A stretch of DNA of 11,248 nt from Desulfovibrio sp. UBA4079 (GTDB taxonomy: Bacteria; Desulfobacterota; Desulfovibrionia; Desulfovibrionales; Desulfovibrionaceae): assembly GCA_002382645.1 (NCBI GenBank), contig DFYP01000078.1, positions 12,611 to 23,858 of the forward strand, written 5' to 3'. The notes beneath the pieces were generated by a model. It was not told where the DNA came from. It made no database searches and saw only the letters and a list, made by a program, of their open reading frames with translations. Each line of letters opens with the position of its first letter. Position 1 is the stretch's first letter. Shown here piece by piece: positions 1-6,778 of this stretch. Position numbers and translations under genes: made by a program.

Positions 1-1
1 C

Positions 2-253
2 TGCGGCGGCTTCCTGCTCACGGACGCCGGGCCGCAGCTGGCCGGTTTGTTCGAACCCGGGCAGGAGTGCGCGGTCTTCGAGGAGCCCGGGGAGATCGAG
101 GACTGCGCCCGGCGCTGGCTCAAGGACGGGCAGGGACGCCGCCGGCTGGCCGAACGCGCCAGAAAGCGGGTCCTGGCCGAGCACACCTACGAGCACCGGT
201 TGCGAACCCTTATCGAAACCATGCGCCGGACCTTTGCCGGGGCCGGACCCTGA
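2..253 (+). CDS. CgeB-like glycosyltransferase, C-terminal fragment
   Basis: Partial gene: the reading frame is open from base 2 to a TGA at 251-253, giving the last 83 residues. The fragment begins CGGFLLTD, followed by LFEPGQECAVF, then an acidic stretch and a charged helix (RRLAERARKRVLAEHTYEHR). This pattern (G-x-FLLTD, LFEPG-x-E, then V-F) is typical of the C-terminal nucleotide-sugar-binding half of CgeB/group 1-type glycosyltransferases (GT-B fold, Pfam Glyco_trans_1_2). Such enzymes move a sugar from a nucleotide donor onto a glycan or protein acceptor in the cytoplasm. The acceptor cannot be told from this piece. The nearby dTDP-rhamnose genes fit a role in surface glycans, but they lie on the other strand beyond another gene. 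The catalytic N-terminal half is outside the window. Confidence 0.75.
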   Translation, partial: CGGFLLTDAGPQLAGLFEPGQECAVFEEPGEIEDCARRWLKDGQGRRRLAERARKRVLAEHTYEHRLRTLIETMRRTFAGAGP

Positions 254-270
254 GCTTGCTGCCGCGGAAC

Positions 271-299
271 TTGCGGGGACCCTGGGATTCTGCGATAAG
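271..299 (+). promoter_or_regulatory. Possible extended -10 promoter for the SulP gene
   Basis: TTGCGG at 271-276 is followed after 17 bp by GATAAG at 294-299, preceded by TG one base upstream (TGC-GATAAG), which is the extended -10 pattern. The -35 match is weak (3 of 6) and the -10 is 4 of 6. It sits in the 91-nt gap between the glycosyltransferase and the transporter gene. Read by eye only. Confidence 0.35.
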
Positions 300-332
300 T
301 GACGGACGCCCGGCCCAGCCGGAGCACTGAGC

Positions 333-337
333 GGAGG
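333..337 (+). promoter_or_regulatory. Ribosome binding site that decides the SulP start
   Basis: GGAGG lies 7 nt before TTG at 345 but only 1 nt before the alternative GTG at 339. Normal spacing favours the TTG start, making the protein two residues shorter than the longest open frame. Confidence 0.6.
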
Positions 338-344
338 GGTGAAT

Positions 345-3011
345 TTGGCGACGTTCCACTGCGGTTCCTGCGGCCACTCCCAGAATGTGCCGGACCGGCT
401 CGCGGGCCGCAGGACCAAATGCCCCCAATGCGGCACCGTGGGCCAGGTGTCCGCCCCGGATGCCCCGGCAGCCCCGGAGGTCCCGGCAGCCCCGGAGGTC
501 CCCGCCGCTCCGGCCCAGGCCGTGTTCCAGTGCGCCTCCTGCGGCTACACCCGGCCCACCCCGGCCGCGCTTCTGGGCCGCACCGTGAAATGTCCCTCCT
601 GCGACCAGCCCGGCCGCATCCTCGCCAGTGCACTCAAGCCCGCTGATCTGGAGATGGAGTCCATCACCCTGGACGACCTGGCCGGGGAGACCCCGCCCCC
701 GCCGCCTCCGCCGCCGCGCAACGCGAACACGCCGGAGACCCGGCTCACGCCCGACGCCGCGCCCCAAGCCCCGGCCGCCAGGACCCTGTTCCAGGGCAAT
801 GTCCTGAAAAACGTCTTCTCGGGCCTGGTCTCCGGCACGCTCGGCGCGTGCTTCAGTCTGGCCCTCACCTGTCTCATCTTTCCCCAGCCCGAGCTGGCCG
901 CGTTCTATCCCCAGGCCCTGGCCCTGACCCTGGTCTCGGCCGTGGTCATGGGCGCGGTCTATGCCCTGACGAGCCGCGTGCCCTTCGCCATCGCCGGGCC
1001 CGAATCCATGGCCTGCGTGCTCCTGGCCCTGCTGGTGGAGAGCGTGCGCACGGCCATGCCCGGCAGCGCCCCCGGAGCGGTCTTCGTCACCTCCGCCGCC
1101 AGCATGGCCCTGGTCGCGGCCCTGGGCGGCGCGCTGGTCTATCTCCTGGGCCGCCTGCGGCTGGCCGCCCTGGTGCGCTTCGTGCCCATCCAGATCACCG
1201 GCGGCGTGCTGGCCGCGGTGGGCGTGTTCCTGATGACCGGGGCCTATGCCTTTGTCAGCGGCCGGCCGTTCTCGGCGGCGACCCTGGCCGCGTCCCTGAC
1301 CCTGGAGGGCATGACCCGGTTCGTGGCCGAGGCCCCGGGCCTGGCCTGGGTCCCGGCCCTGGGCTTCGGCCTGATCCTGTTCGTGCTGTTGAGCCGCGTG
1401 CGCAATTCGCTCTTCCTCATCCTGCTCATGGGCCTGGGCCTGGCCCTGGGGCTCTCGGAGCGCTGGCTGCCCGGCTCGGAACTGGCCCGGCTGGCCGGTC
1501 TGGCCGGGTTCCTGCCTGCCGGAGCCATCACGGCCTCGCCGCTTCTGGACCTGAACCTGGTCCGGATCGTGAACTGGAACGTGGTCCTGGATCAGGCCCC
1601 GTTCCTGGCCGCCATGGTGGCCCTGCTGGTCATGACCGACATGTCCCGGATCACCTCCCTGGAGGTGGTCATGGGCCGGGAACTGGACGTGGACCGCGAG
1701 TTCCGCTTCCTGGGCCTGGGCAATTTGATCACCGGCCTGGCCGGAGGCCTGCCCGGGGCCGTGTCCCTGGGCCGGACCCTGGGCGGCCGGGCCGCCGGAG
1801 CCGCCGGTCCCCTGTCCGGGATCGTGGCCGCCCTGGTCTGCCTGGCGGCCATGCTCCACCTGGGCCCCTGGCTCCCCCTGGTGGCCCGCTTCCTGCCCGC
1901 GGGCTTCCTGTTCTACCTGGGCCTGAGCCTGGTCAAGGACTGGCTGGTGGACACCCGCAGCGTGTTCACGCGCAAGGACGACTACGCCCTGCTTCTGCTC
2001 ACGTTCACGGTGACCGTGGTTCTGGGCCTGCTCCTGGGCATGGCCGTGGGCCTGGTCCTGGCCATGCTCGTCACGGTGAGCCGCTTCAGCAGCAGCTCGG
2101 CCGTGGGCCGGGCGCTCTCGGGCGAGAGCCACCGGAGCAACGTGGACCGCGCCCCGGAGCAGCTCAAGCTGTTGCGGGCCAAGGGCAGCCGCATCCTCAT
2201 CGTGCGGCTGCGCGGGTTCCTGTTCCTGGGCTCGATCCACGGGGTCCTGCGGCGCATCAACGAGCGCCTGGCGCGCCAGGACGCCGAGCCGCTGCGCTAC
2301 GTGGTCCTGGACTTCGGCGGGGTTTCGGGCATGGGCTCGTCGGTGAACGTGGGCTTCATCATGCTCATGCGCCTGGCCCGGGACAAGGAGTTCCAGCTGG
2401 TCCTCACGAGCCTCTCCCTGGAGGTCTCCGAGCACCTGGAGCGCGTGGGCTTCGTGCGCTCCGGCGAGGAGTCCGACACGGTCCAGGTGCTCATGAACAC
2501 GGACTTCGCCCTGGAGTGGTGCGAGAACCGCATCCTGGAGGAGGAGGGCGCCCTCGGCGGGCCGGACAAGTCTCTGGCCGAACTTCTGGCCCCGGTGTTC
2601 CCGGACCCGGCCGCCGTGCCCCGGCTCCTGGCCGTGCTCACCCGCCTGGAGGTGCGCAAGGGCGAGTACGTCTTCCGCCAGGGCGACGCGCCCGATGCCA
2701 TGTATTTCGTGGAATCCGGCACCGTGAACATCGAGCTGGAGATGCAGGGCGGCCGCATTTTGCGGCTCAAGAAGCTGGGGCCGGGCACGGTCTTCGGCGA
2801 GATGGGCCTGTACACCACCGCGCCCCGCTCGGCTTCGGTGGTGGCCACCCAGAAATGCGTGCTCCACCGCCTCTCGGCCGGGCACTTCCAGGCCCTGCAG
2901 GCCAAGGCCCCGCGCGTGGCCTCGGCCGTGCACCGCTTCGTGGTCACGCTCCTGGCCGATCACCTGGCCGAGGCCAACGTCAAGCTGCGCGATCTGTCCC
3001 GCGAGGCCTAG
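345..3011 (+). CDS. SulP-family anion transporter with N-terminal zinc ribbons, STAS and cyclic-nucleotide-binding domains
   Basis: 888-residue multidomain membrane protein. Residues 1-33 and 60-90 are two zinc ribbons (C6-x2-C9...C26-x2-C29 and C63-x2-C66...C83-x2-C86), joined by a PAAPEV repeat. A Pro-rich linker with eight consecutive prolines follows (about 115-145). Residues about 152-578 hold many hydrophobic helices of the SulP/SLC26 fold, including an FAIAGPES segment. A STAS domain (about 612-728) and a cNMP-binding domain (about 755-880) complete the protein. The latter has an intact phosphate-binding cassette, FGEMGLYTTAPRSASV, with E819 and R828. SulP proteins move anions such as sulfate or bicarbonate across the inner membrane; some STAS-cNMP members carry other solutes, so the substrate is open. 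The start is chosen as TTG at 345 because GGAGG (333-337) sits 7 nt upstream; GTG at 339 is almost on top of the Shine-Dalgarno. Control by a cyclic nucleotide is inferred from the domain. Confidence 0.88.
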   Translation: MATFHCGSCGHSQNVPDRLAGRRTKCPQCGTVGQVSAPDAPAAPEVPAAPEVPAAPAQAVFQCASCGYTRPTPAALLGRTVKCPSCDQPGRILASALKPADLEMESITLDDLAGETPPPPPPPPRNANTPETRLTPDAAPQAPAARTLFQGNVLKNVFSGLVSGTLGACFSLALTCLIFPQPELAAFYPQALALTLVSAVVMGAVYALTSRVPFAIAGPESMACVLLALLVESVRTAMPGSAPGAVFVTSAASMALVAALGGALVYLLGRLRLAALVRFVPIQITGGVLAAVGVFLMTGAYAFVSGRPFSAATLAASLTLEGMTRFVAEAPGLAWVPALGFGLILFVLLSRVRNSLFLILLMGLGLALGLSERWLPGSELARLAGLAGFLPAGAITASPLLDLNLVRIVNWNVVLDQAPFLAAMVALLVMTDMSRITSLEVVMGRELDVDREFRFLGLGNLITGLAGGLPGAVSLGRTLGGRAAGAAGPLSGIVAALVCLAAMLHLGPWLPLVARFLPAGFLFYLGLSLVKDWLVDTRSVFTRKDDYALLLLTFTVTVVLGLLLGMAVGLVLAMLVTVSRFSSSSAVGRALSGESHRSNVDRAPEQLKLLRAKGSRILIVRLRGFLFLGSIHGVLRRINERLARQDAEPLRYVVLDFGGVSGMGSSVNVGFIMLMRLARDKEFQLVLTSLSLEVSEHLERVGFVRSGEESDTVQVLMNTDFALEWCENRILEEEGALGGPDKSLAELLAPVFPDPAAVPRLLAVLTRLEVRKGEYVFRQGDAPDAMYFVESGTVNIELEMQGGRILRLKKLGPGTVFGEMGLYTTAPRSASVVATQKCVLHRLSAGHFQALQAKAPRVASAVHRFVVTLLADHLAEANVKLRDLSREA
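465..500 (+). repeat. Perfect 18-bp tandem duplication in the SulP linker
   Basis: CCGGCAGCCCCGGAGGTC occurs twice back to back (465-482 and 483-500), with a degenerate third copy just after. In frame it encodes the linker between the two zinc ribbons as PAAPEV units. The 18-bp unit keeps the frame, so copy number could vary without breaking the gene. Confidence 0.85.
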
Positions 3012-3889
3012 GCCCCGCGATTCCCCAGTTTGAGATCCCCGAACACATAGTCCCGCAGGGCCTGGAGCCAGGGCCGCGGCGCGATGCCCGTGGCCTGGGT
3101 GAAGGACTCCGTGTCGAGCACGGAGAAGGGCGGCCGCACGGCCTTGGTGGGCCAGGCCGCGGACAGGATGGGCCGGACCCGGCAGGGCAGCCCGACCAGC
3201 TGGATGGCCTCGGAGGCCAGCTCGCACCAGGAGGCCCGGCCCGCGTTGGCCAGATGCAAGAGGCCCCGGGTTCCGGAGGCGGCCAGGGCCAGGGTCCAGT
3301 CCGCCAGGTCCCGGGTGTAGGTGGGCGAGCCCTCCTGGTCGTGGACCACGGTGAGTTCCTCGCGGGTCCGGGCCAGGTCCAGGATCTTGGCCACGAAGTT
3401 GCCCCGGCCCGGGCCGAACAGCCAGGCCGTGCGCAGGATGAGCGTGTCGGCCAGGCCCGCCAGGGCCTGTTCCCCGGCCAGTTTGCTGGCCCCATAGACC
3501 GAGAGGGGGTTCGGCTCGTCCCCGGGCCGGTAGGGCGTCTGGCTGGTGCCGTCAAAGACGAAATCCGTGCTGAAGTGCACGAGCAGCAGGCCGCGCTCGG
3601 CGCAGACCCGGCCCAGGAGCGCGGGCAGGTCGCGGTTCAGGCGAAAGGCGGCCTCGGGCTCGTCCTCGGCCTGGTCTACGGCCGTGTAGCCCACGGCGTT
3701 GACCACCCAGTCCGGCTTTTCGCGCTTGAGGAAGCGCGTCAGGGCGCGTTCATCCAGGGGGTCGAAGTCCTCGGAGCTCACGGCCAGGGGCAGGGCCTTG
3801 GCCTGGGCCAGGGCGCGCACCAGGGCCTGGCCCAGGAGCCCGCGCCTGCCGCCGAGCACCGCGACCTTGGCGCCTGCCGGGCCGGTCAC
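3008..3889 (-). CDS. rfbD: dTDP-4-dehydrorhamnose reductase
   Basis: 293-residue NAD(P)H-dependent reductase that makes dTDP-L-rhamnose from dTDP-4-dehydro-L-rhamnose, the last step of the pathway, in the cytoplasm. Visible marks: an N-terminal nucleotide-binding glycine motif (GGRRGLLGQ, residues 13-21), NAVGYTAVDQAE (64-75), STDFVFDG (107-114), and the catalytic Y132-x3-K136 in VYGASK of the extended short-chain dehydrogenase fold. Length is normal for RfbD/RmlD. The start is GTG at 3887-3889, whose last two bases lie in the TGA stop of rfbB (GTGA overlap), so the two are probably translationally coupled. Longer in-frame extensions upstream only read through rfbB in the wrong frame. The stop shares CTAG with the convergent SulP stop. 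Confidence 0.93.
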   Translation of the reverse strand: MTGPAGAKVAVLGGRRGLLGQALVRALAQAKALPLAVSSEDFDPLDERALTRFLKREKPDWVVNAVGYTAVDQAEDEPEAAFRLNRDLPALLGRVCAERGLLLVHFSTDFVFDGTSQTPYRPGDEPNPLSVYGASKLAGEQALAGLADTLILRTAWLFGPGRGNFVAKILDLARTREELTVVHDQEGSPTYTRDLADWTLALAASGTRGLLHLANAGRASWCELASEAIQLVGLPCRVRPILSAAWPTKAVRPPFSVLDTESFTQATGIAPRPWLQALRDYVFGDLKLGNRGA

Positions 3890-4917
3890 GCGCGTTCCCC
3901 GTACCACTGGTCCATGAACCGGCGGTAGGCCCCGCTCTGCACCGAGTCCAGCCAGGGGCCGTTGTCCCGGTACCAGTCCAGGGTGCGGGCCAGGCCGGCC
4001 TCGAAGTCCAGGGAGGGCGCGAAATCCAGCTCGCGGGCGGCCTTGGAGAAGTCCATGGCGTAGCGCAGGTCGTGGCCCGGGCGGTCGGTGACGAAGCTGA
4101 TGAGCGACTCGGGCCTGCCCAGATGGCGCAGGATGGCCCGGACCACCTCCAGGTTGGTGCGCTCCGAGGCCCCGCCGAAGTTGTAGATCTCGCCGGGCGC
4201 GCCGCGCAGCAGGGCCAGCTCCACGCCCCGGCAGTGGTCCTCCACCCAGATCCAGTCGCGCACGTTCAGGCCTTGGCCGTAGACCGGCAGGGGCTCGCCC
4301 GCCTGGGCCTTGAGGAACATGAGCGGGATGAGCTTTTCCGGGAACTGGTAGGGGCCGTAGTTGTTGGAGCAGCGGGTGACGATGACCGGCAGGCCGTAGG
4401 TCTCGCGGTAGGCCCGGCAGATCAGGTCGGCCGAGGCCTTGGACGCGGAGTAGGGCGAGTTGGGCAAGAGCGGCAGGTCCTCGGTGAAGGCCCCGCTGGG
4501 GCCCAGGCTGCCGTAGACCTCGTCCGTGGAAACCTGGACGAAGCGCTTGAGGCGGCGCATCCGGGCGCATTCCAGGAGGTTCTGCGCGCCGAGCACGTTG
4601 GTGTTGAGGAACGGGGCCGGGTCGTTGATGGAGCGGTCCACGTGGGACTCGGCCGCGAAGTTGACGAGGGCCTCCAGGCGGTGTTCCTCCAGGAGCGCGA
4701 GCACCAGGTCGCGGTCCGCGATGTCGCCGTGGACAAAGACGTAGCGCGGGTCCAGGCCGCCGGAATGGGCCGCCTCCAGCGCCGCGAGATTGTGGCGGTT
4801 GCCCGCATAGGTCAGCTTGTCCAGGTTGACCACGGTCCAGTCCGGATGCGCGGCCAGGATTCCCTGGATGAAATTGGTGCCGATGAAGCCGCAGCCGCCG
4901 GTGACGAGAAGCCGCAT
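3886..4917 (-). CDS. rfbB: dTDP-glucose 4,6-dehydratase
   Basis: 343-residue NAD+-dependent enzyme converting dTDP-D-glucose to dTDP-4-dehydro-6-deoxy-D-glucose, the second step of dTDP-L-rhamnose synthesis. Visible marks: GGCGFIGTN at residues 7-15 (Rossmann NAD site), NLDKLTYAGN (31-40), FAAESHVDRSI (87-97), TDEVYG (131-136) holding the Thr/Asp/Glu used in dehydration, Y156-x3-K160, RCSNNYGPYQFPEK (182-195), and WIWVEDHCRG (222-231). Length fits RfbB/RmlB. ATG at 4915-4917 is preceded by AAAGGA at good spacing and starts directly on the Rossmann strand. It overlaps rfbD by the 4-nt GTGA. rfbA and rfbC are not in the window, so the first and third steps must be encoded elsewhere. Confidence 0.96.
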   Translation of the reverse strand: MRLLVTGGCGFIGTNFIQGILAAHPDWTVVNLDKLTYAGNRHNLAALEAAHSGGLDPRYVFVHGDIADRDLVLALLEEHRLEALVNFAAESHVDRSINDPAPFLNTNVLGAQNLLECARMRRLKRFVQVSTDEVYGSLGPSGAFTEDLPLLPNSPYSASKASADLICRAYRETYGLPVIVTRCSNNYGPYQFPEKLIPLMFLKAQAGEPLPVYGQGLNVRDWIWVEDHCRGVELALLRGAPGEIYNFGGASERTNLEVVRAILRHLGRPESLISFVTDRPGHDLRYAMDFSKAARELDFAPSLDFEAGLARTLDWYRDNGPWLDSVQSGAYRRFMDQWYGERA

Positions 4918-4940
4918 GACGGGTCCTTTGTTAGGGCCGG

Positions 4941-4969
4941 ACTGTAGCGGTAAAAGGGCCCCTTCGCAA
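4941..4969 (-). promoter_or_regulatory. Likely sigma70-type promoter of rfbBD
   Basis: On the minus strand TTGCGA (4964-4969) and TACAGT (4941-4946) are separated by exactly 17 bp, each matching 4 of 6 consensus bases. It fits in the 59-nt gap between trmL and rfbB and would start transcription about 17 nt before the rfbB ATG. If real, rfbBD do not depend on read-through from trmL. Confidence 0.4.
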
Positions 4970-4976
4970 GGCGGGC

Positions 4977-5426
4977 CTAGTCCAGGGCCCCGGTCTGGCG
5001 CAGGGCCTCGTGGAGCAGGATGCCCGCGGCCGTGGACAGGTTCAGGCTGCGCACCTGGCCCTGGATGGGGATGCGCACCAGGTGCTCGGACAGGGCCAGC
5101 ACCTCGCCGGGCAGGCCCGTGGTCTCGGGCCCCAGCACGATGGCGTCCCCGGGCTCGAAGGCGAAGCGGTGGGCCGGGACCCCGCCCCGGGCGCTGGAGA
5201 GCACGAGCCGCGGCGGGGCGGCCTCGCGCAGGAAGGAGGCCATGTCCGGATGCACGGAGAGCCGCACGTGCGGCCAGTAGTCCAGCCCGGCGCGCTTGAG
5301 GTAGCGGTCCGCGAGGGAGAAGCCCAGGGGCTCGATGAGGTGGAGCGGCGTCTCCGTGGCCGCGCAGAGCCGGGCCACGTTGCCCGTGTTCGGGGGGATT
5401 TCGGGGTGGAACAGGACCAGGCGCAT
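4977..5426 (-). CDS. trmL: tRNA (cytidine/uridine-34 2'-O)-methyltransferase, TrmL type
   Basis: 149-residue SPOUT (SpoU-class) methyltransferase. Members of this short single-domain type use S-adenosylmethionine to 2'-O-methylate the wobble base 34 of tRNA-Leu isoacceptors. The knot motifs are clear: PEIPPNTGNVARLCAA (residues 8-23, motif 1 with N13 and R19), LGPETTGLP (98-106, motif 2, usually FGxExxGLP), and IPIQGQVRSLNLSTA (119-133, motif 3), where the family usually has RSLNLSNA. Length is close to E. coli TrmL (157 residues). ATG at 5424-5426 has GCGGAG 5 nt upstream; the longer open frame would run back through a terminator and a tRNA. It starts immediately after the tRNA-Val terminator. 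No separate promoter is seen, so expression by read-through or from within the tRNA gene is inferred. Confidence 0.92.
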   Translation of the reverse strand: MRLVLFHPEIPPNTGNVARLCAATETPLHLIEPLGFSLADRYLKRAGLDYWPHVRLSVHPDMASFLREAAPPRLVLSSARGGVPAHRFAFEPGDAIVLGPETTGLPGEVLALSEHLVRIPIQGQVRSLNLSTAAGILLHEALRQTGALD

Positions 5427-5437
5427 GGCGGCTCCGC

Positions 5438-5466
5438 AAAAGAAAAAAGCCCCGGATGCCGGGGCT
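5438..5466 (-). terminator. Intrinsic terminator of the tRNA-Val gene
   Basis: On the minus strand an 8-bp stem (AGCCCCGG/CCGGGGCT, 5448-5466, loop of 3 nt) is followed by a T-rich tract, TTTTTTCTTTT. It begins about 10 nt after the tRNA CCA end and finishes 11 nt before the trmL start codon, so trmL's ribosome binding site directly abuts the T tract. Confidence 0.9.
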
Positions 5467-5476
5467 CTTGGGCTCG

Positions 5477-5552
<76 letters not shown>

Positions 5553-5565
5553 ACGAGGGAAAGAA

Positions 5566-5594
5566 CGTATACCCACACTCCCGGACCTTGGCAA
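5566..5594 (-). promoter_or_regulatory. sigma70-type promoter of tRNA-Val
   Basis: On the minus strand TTGCCA (5589-5594, 5 of 6) and TATACG (5566-5571, 4 of 6) are separated by exactly 17 bp. The -10 ends 13 nt before the mature tRNA 5' end, leaving a leader of about 6 nt. This is a good match to a housekeeping promoter. Confidence 0.75.
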
Positions 5595-5619
5595 GTGCTT
5601 TTTGAGGCCCCCGCGGAGG

Positions 5620-5635
5620 TCGATTGGCCGATCAA
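5620..5635. promoter_or_regulatory. Imperfect palindrome between divergent promoters, possible operator
   Basis: TCGATTGGCCGATCAA is a 16-bp imperfect dyad: six of eight positions pair, one is T-G, one mismatched. It lies between the tRNA-Val promoter and the hydrogenase promoter, about 25 bp upstream of the latter's -35. No regulator is identified. Confidence 0.3.
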
Positions 5636-5636
5636 A

Positions 5637-5663
5637 ACAAGTTCTTTTCTGAACATGGCTTGT
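5637..5663. promoter_or_regulatory. Nested dyad overlapping the hydrogenase -35
   Basis: Inner arms GTTC (5641-5644) and GAAC (5651-5654) are separated by 6 bp. Outer arms ACAAG (5637-5641) and CTTGT (5659-5663) flank them, sharing one base with the inner arm. The right outer arm overlaps the proposed -35 (TTGTCA, 5660-5665), a position where a bound protein could block polymerase. Operator role is inference. Confidence 0.35.
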
Positions 5664-5688
5664 CATTGCCCCGGACTTGCCGCATAAG
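5660..5688 (+). promoter_or_regulatory. Likely sigma70-type promoter of the hydrogenase operon
   Basis: TTGTCA (5660-5665, 5 of 6) and CATAAG (5683-5688, 4 of 6) are separated by exactly 17 bp. Transcription would start near 5695, leaving an untranslated leader of about 34 nt before the ATG of the beta-subunit gene. Confidence 0.5.
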
Positions 5689-5728
5689 GACCTTCATTCT
5701 CTCACAGTCGACCCGTCAGGGGGGTTCC

Positions 5729-6778
5729 ATGACCACGACCTATACCGTGTTTCAGGAACAGCTTCCGGATCTCTTCCGCAAGTGGAGTCAGGAATATGCG
5801 CTCTATGTCCCGGCCTCCGCGGGCGGGGGCTTCTTCGACCTCAAGCCCTGGCGCGAGGGCCTGGAAGTGGCCTGGGAATACGACGTGGCCTACAATCCGC
5901 CCAAGCGCTTCCTCCTGCCGCCGCGCGAGACCCTGGTGCGCTACGACCTCCGGAAGTACACGGCCGAGCCCGTGTTCGAGGCCCCGAAGCAGATCCTCTT
6001 CGGTCTCCATCCCTATGATCTGAAGGCCGTGAACCAGCTGGACCAGCTCATGGAGGGCGGCAGCCCGGACCAGAACTACCTGCGCCGCCGCGAGGCCACC
6101 GTGATCATGGCCCTGGACCCGCTGACCGTTTCGCCCACGGCCTTCTGGAGCAGCATCGGCGGGGACCACGTGAACCATGGCTTCGACCTCTACTGGACCA
6201 AGATCGGCCCGGCCTCCTTCCTGGTGGCCGTGGGCTCGCCCAGGGGCGAGGAACTGCTGCGCGCGGCCGGGGAGCTTCTGCCGGCCACGGCCGCGGACCG
6301 TGAGGCCGCCCGCCGGGCCAAGCTCCGGGCCCATGCCCTGGCCCGGTCCAACAGCCTCAAGTACAACTGGGAGGAGACCCCCCGGGTCCTGGGCCGCAGC
6401 TGGGATTCCCCGGTCTGGCGCAAGTACGCGGTCATGTGCCTGGCCTGCGGCTCGTGCAACCTGGTCTGCCCCACCTGCTACTGCTTCGACATCCGCGAGG
6501 AGGCCGACGACCGCCTGGAGCAGGGCGAGCGCTTCCGCCAGTGGGACGGCTGCATGCTGGAGTCCTTCGCCCTGGTGGCCGGGAACCACAACTTCCGGCC
6601 CAAGGCCCTGGACCGCTACCGCCACCGCTACTTCCGCAAGGGCAAGTACATCTACGACAAGATCGGTGAGTTGGGCTGCGTGGGCTGCGGCCGCTGTGTG
6701 CGGGCCTGCACCGCGGGCATCGCCAACCCGCTCACCGTGTTCAACGAACTCTGGGAGGAGTCCGGGAATGAGTATTAA
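5729..6778 (+). CDS. hydB: [NiFe] hydrogenase (group 3b type) beta subunit, iron-sulfur electron-transfer protein
   Basis: 349-residue cytoplasmic iron-sulfur subunit of a four-subunit hydrogenase. It is thought to pass electrons between the small subunit and the flavin subunit. The N-terminal two thirds hold the family segment LFGLHPYDLKAVNQLD (90-105). The C-terminal third has two ferredoxin-like [4Fe-4S] sites: C237-x2-C240-x2-C243-x3-C247 and C317-x2-C320-x2-C323-x3-C327. Extra cysteines in CPTCYCFD (C250, C252) and WDGC (C275) recur, as far as I recall, in sulfhydrogenase beta and AsrA-like proteins. Start ATG at 5729 follows AGGGGGG (5718-5724); an in-frame TTG at 5624 would run through the promoter and is rejected. 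The end overlaps the gamma gene by 11 nt. AsrA (anaerobic sulfite reductase) is the closest alternative, but the downstream NiFe subunits decide for hydrogenase. Confidence 0.9.
   Translation: MTTTYTVFQEQLPDLFRKWSQEYALYVPASAGGGFFDLKPWREGLEVAWEYDVAYNPPKRFLLPPRETLVRYDLRKYTAEPVFEAPKQILFGLHPYDLKAVNQLDQLMEGGSPDQNYLRRREATVIMALDPLTVSPTAFWSSIGGDHVNHGFDLYWTKIGPASFLVAVGSPRGEELLRAAGELLPATAADREAARRAKLRAHALARSNSLKYNWEETPRVLGRSWDSPVWRKYAVMCLACGSCNLVCPTCYCFDIREEADDRLEQGERFRQWDGCMLESFALVAGNHNFRPKALDRYRHRYFRKGKYIYDKIGELGCVGCGRCVRACTAGIANPLTVFNELWEESGNEY

Noticed and set aside
210..3227. Open frame of 1005 codons antisense to the SulP gene
   Set aside because: Composition is G/Q/H/A-rich without any recognisable fold, while the opposite strand encodes a clear multidomain protein.
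848..3928. Open frame of 1026 codons on the plus strand overlapping SulP and rfbD
   Set aside because: Low-complexity G/P/R/A translation with no domain. It is an alternate-frame shadow of real genes, expected at this GC content.
4950..4972. AAGGGGCCCTTTT on the minus strand after trmL as a terminator
   Set aside because: The palindrome has no loop and only a T4 run; it fits better as the spacer of the rfbBD promoter.
5656..5669. sigma54-like element TGGC...TTGC upstream of the hydrogenase
   Set aside because: The GG and GC are separated by 9 bp instead of the required 10, and a properly spaced sigma70 promoter overlaps it.
5624..5728. Upstream in-frame TTG extension of the beta subunit
   Set aside because: No ribosome binding site; it would cover the promoter and adds 35 residues that do not look like the family N-terminus. 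ATG 5729 has a strong site.
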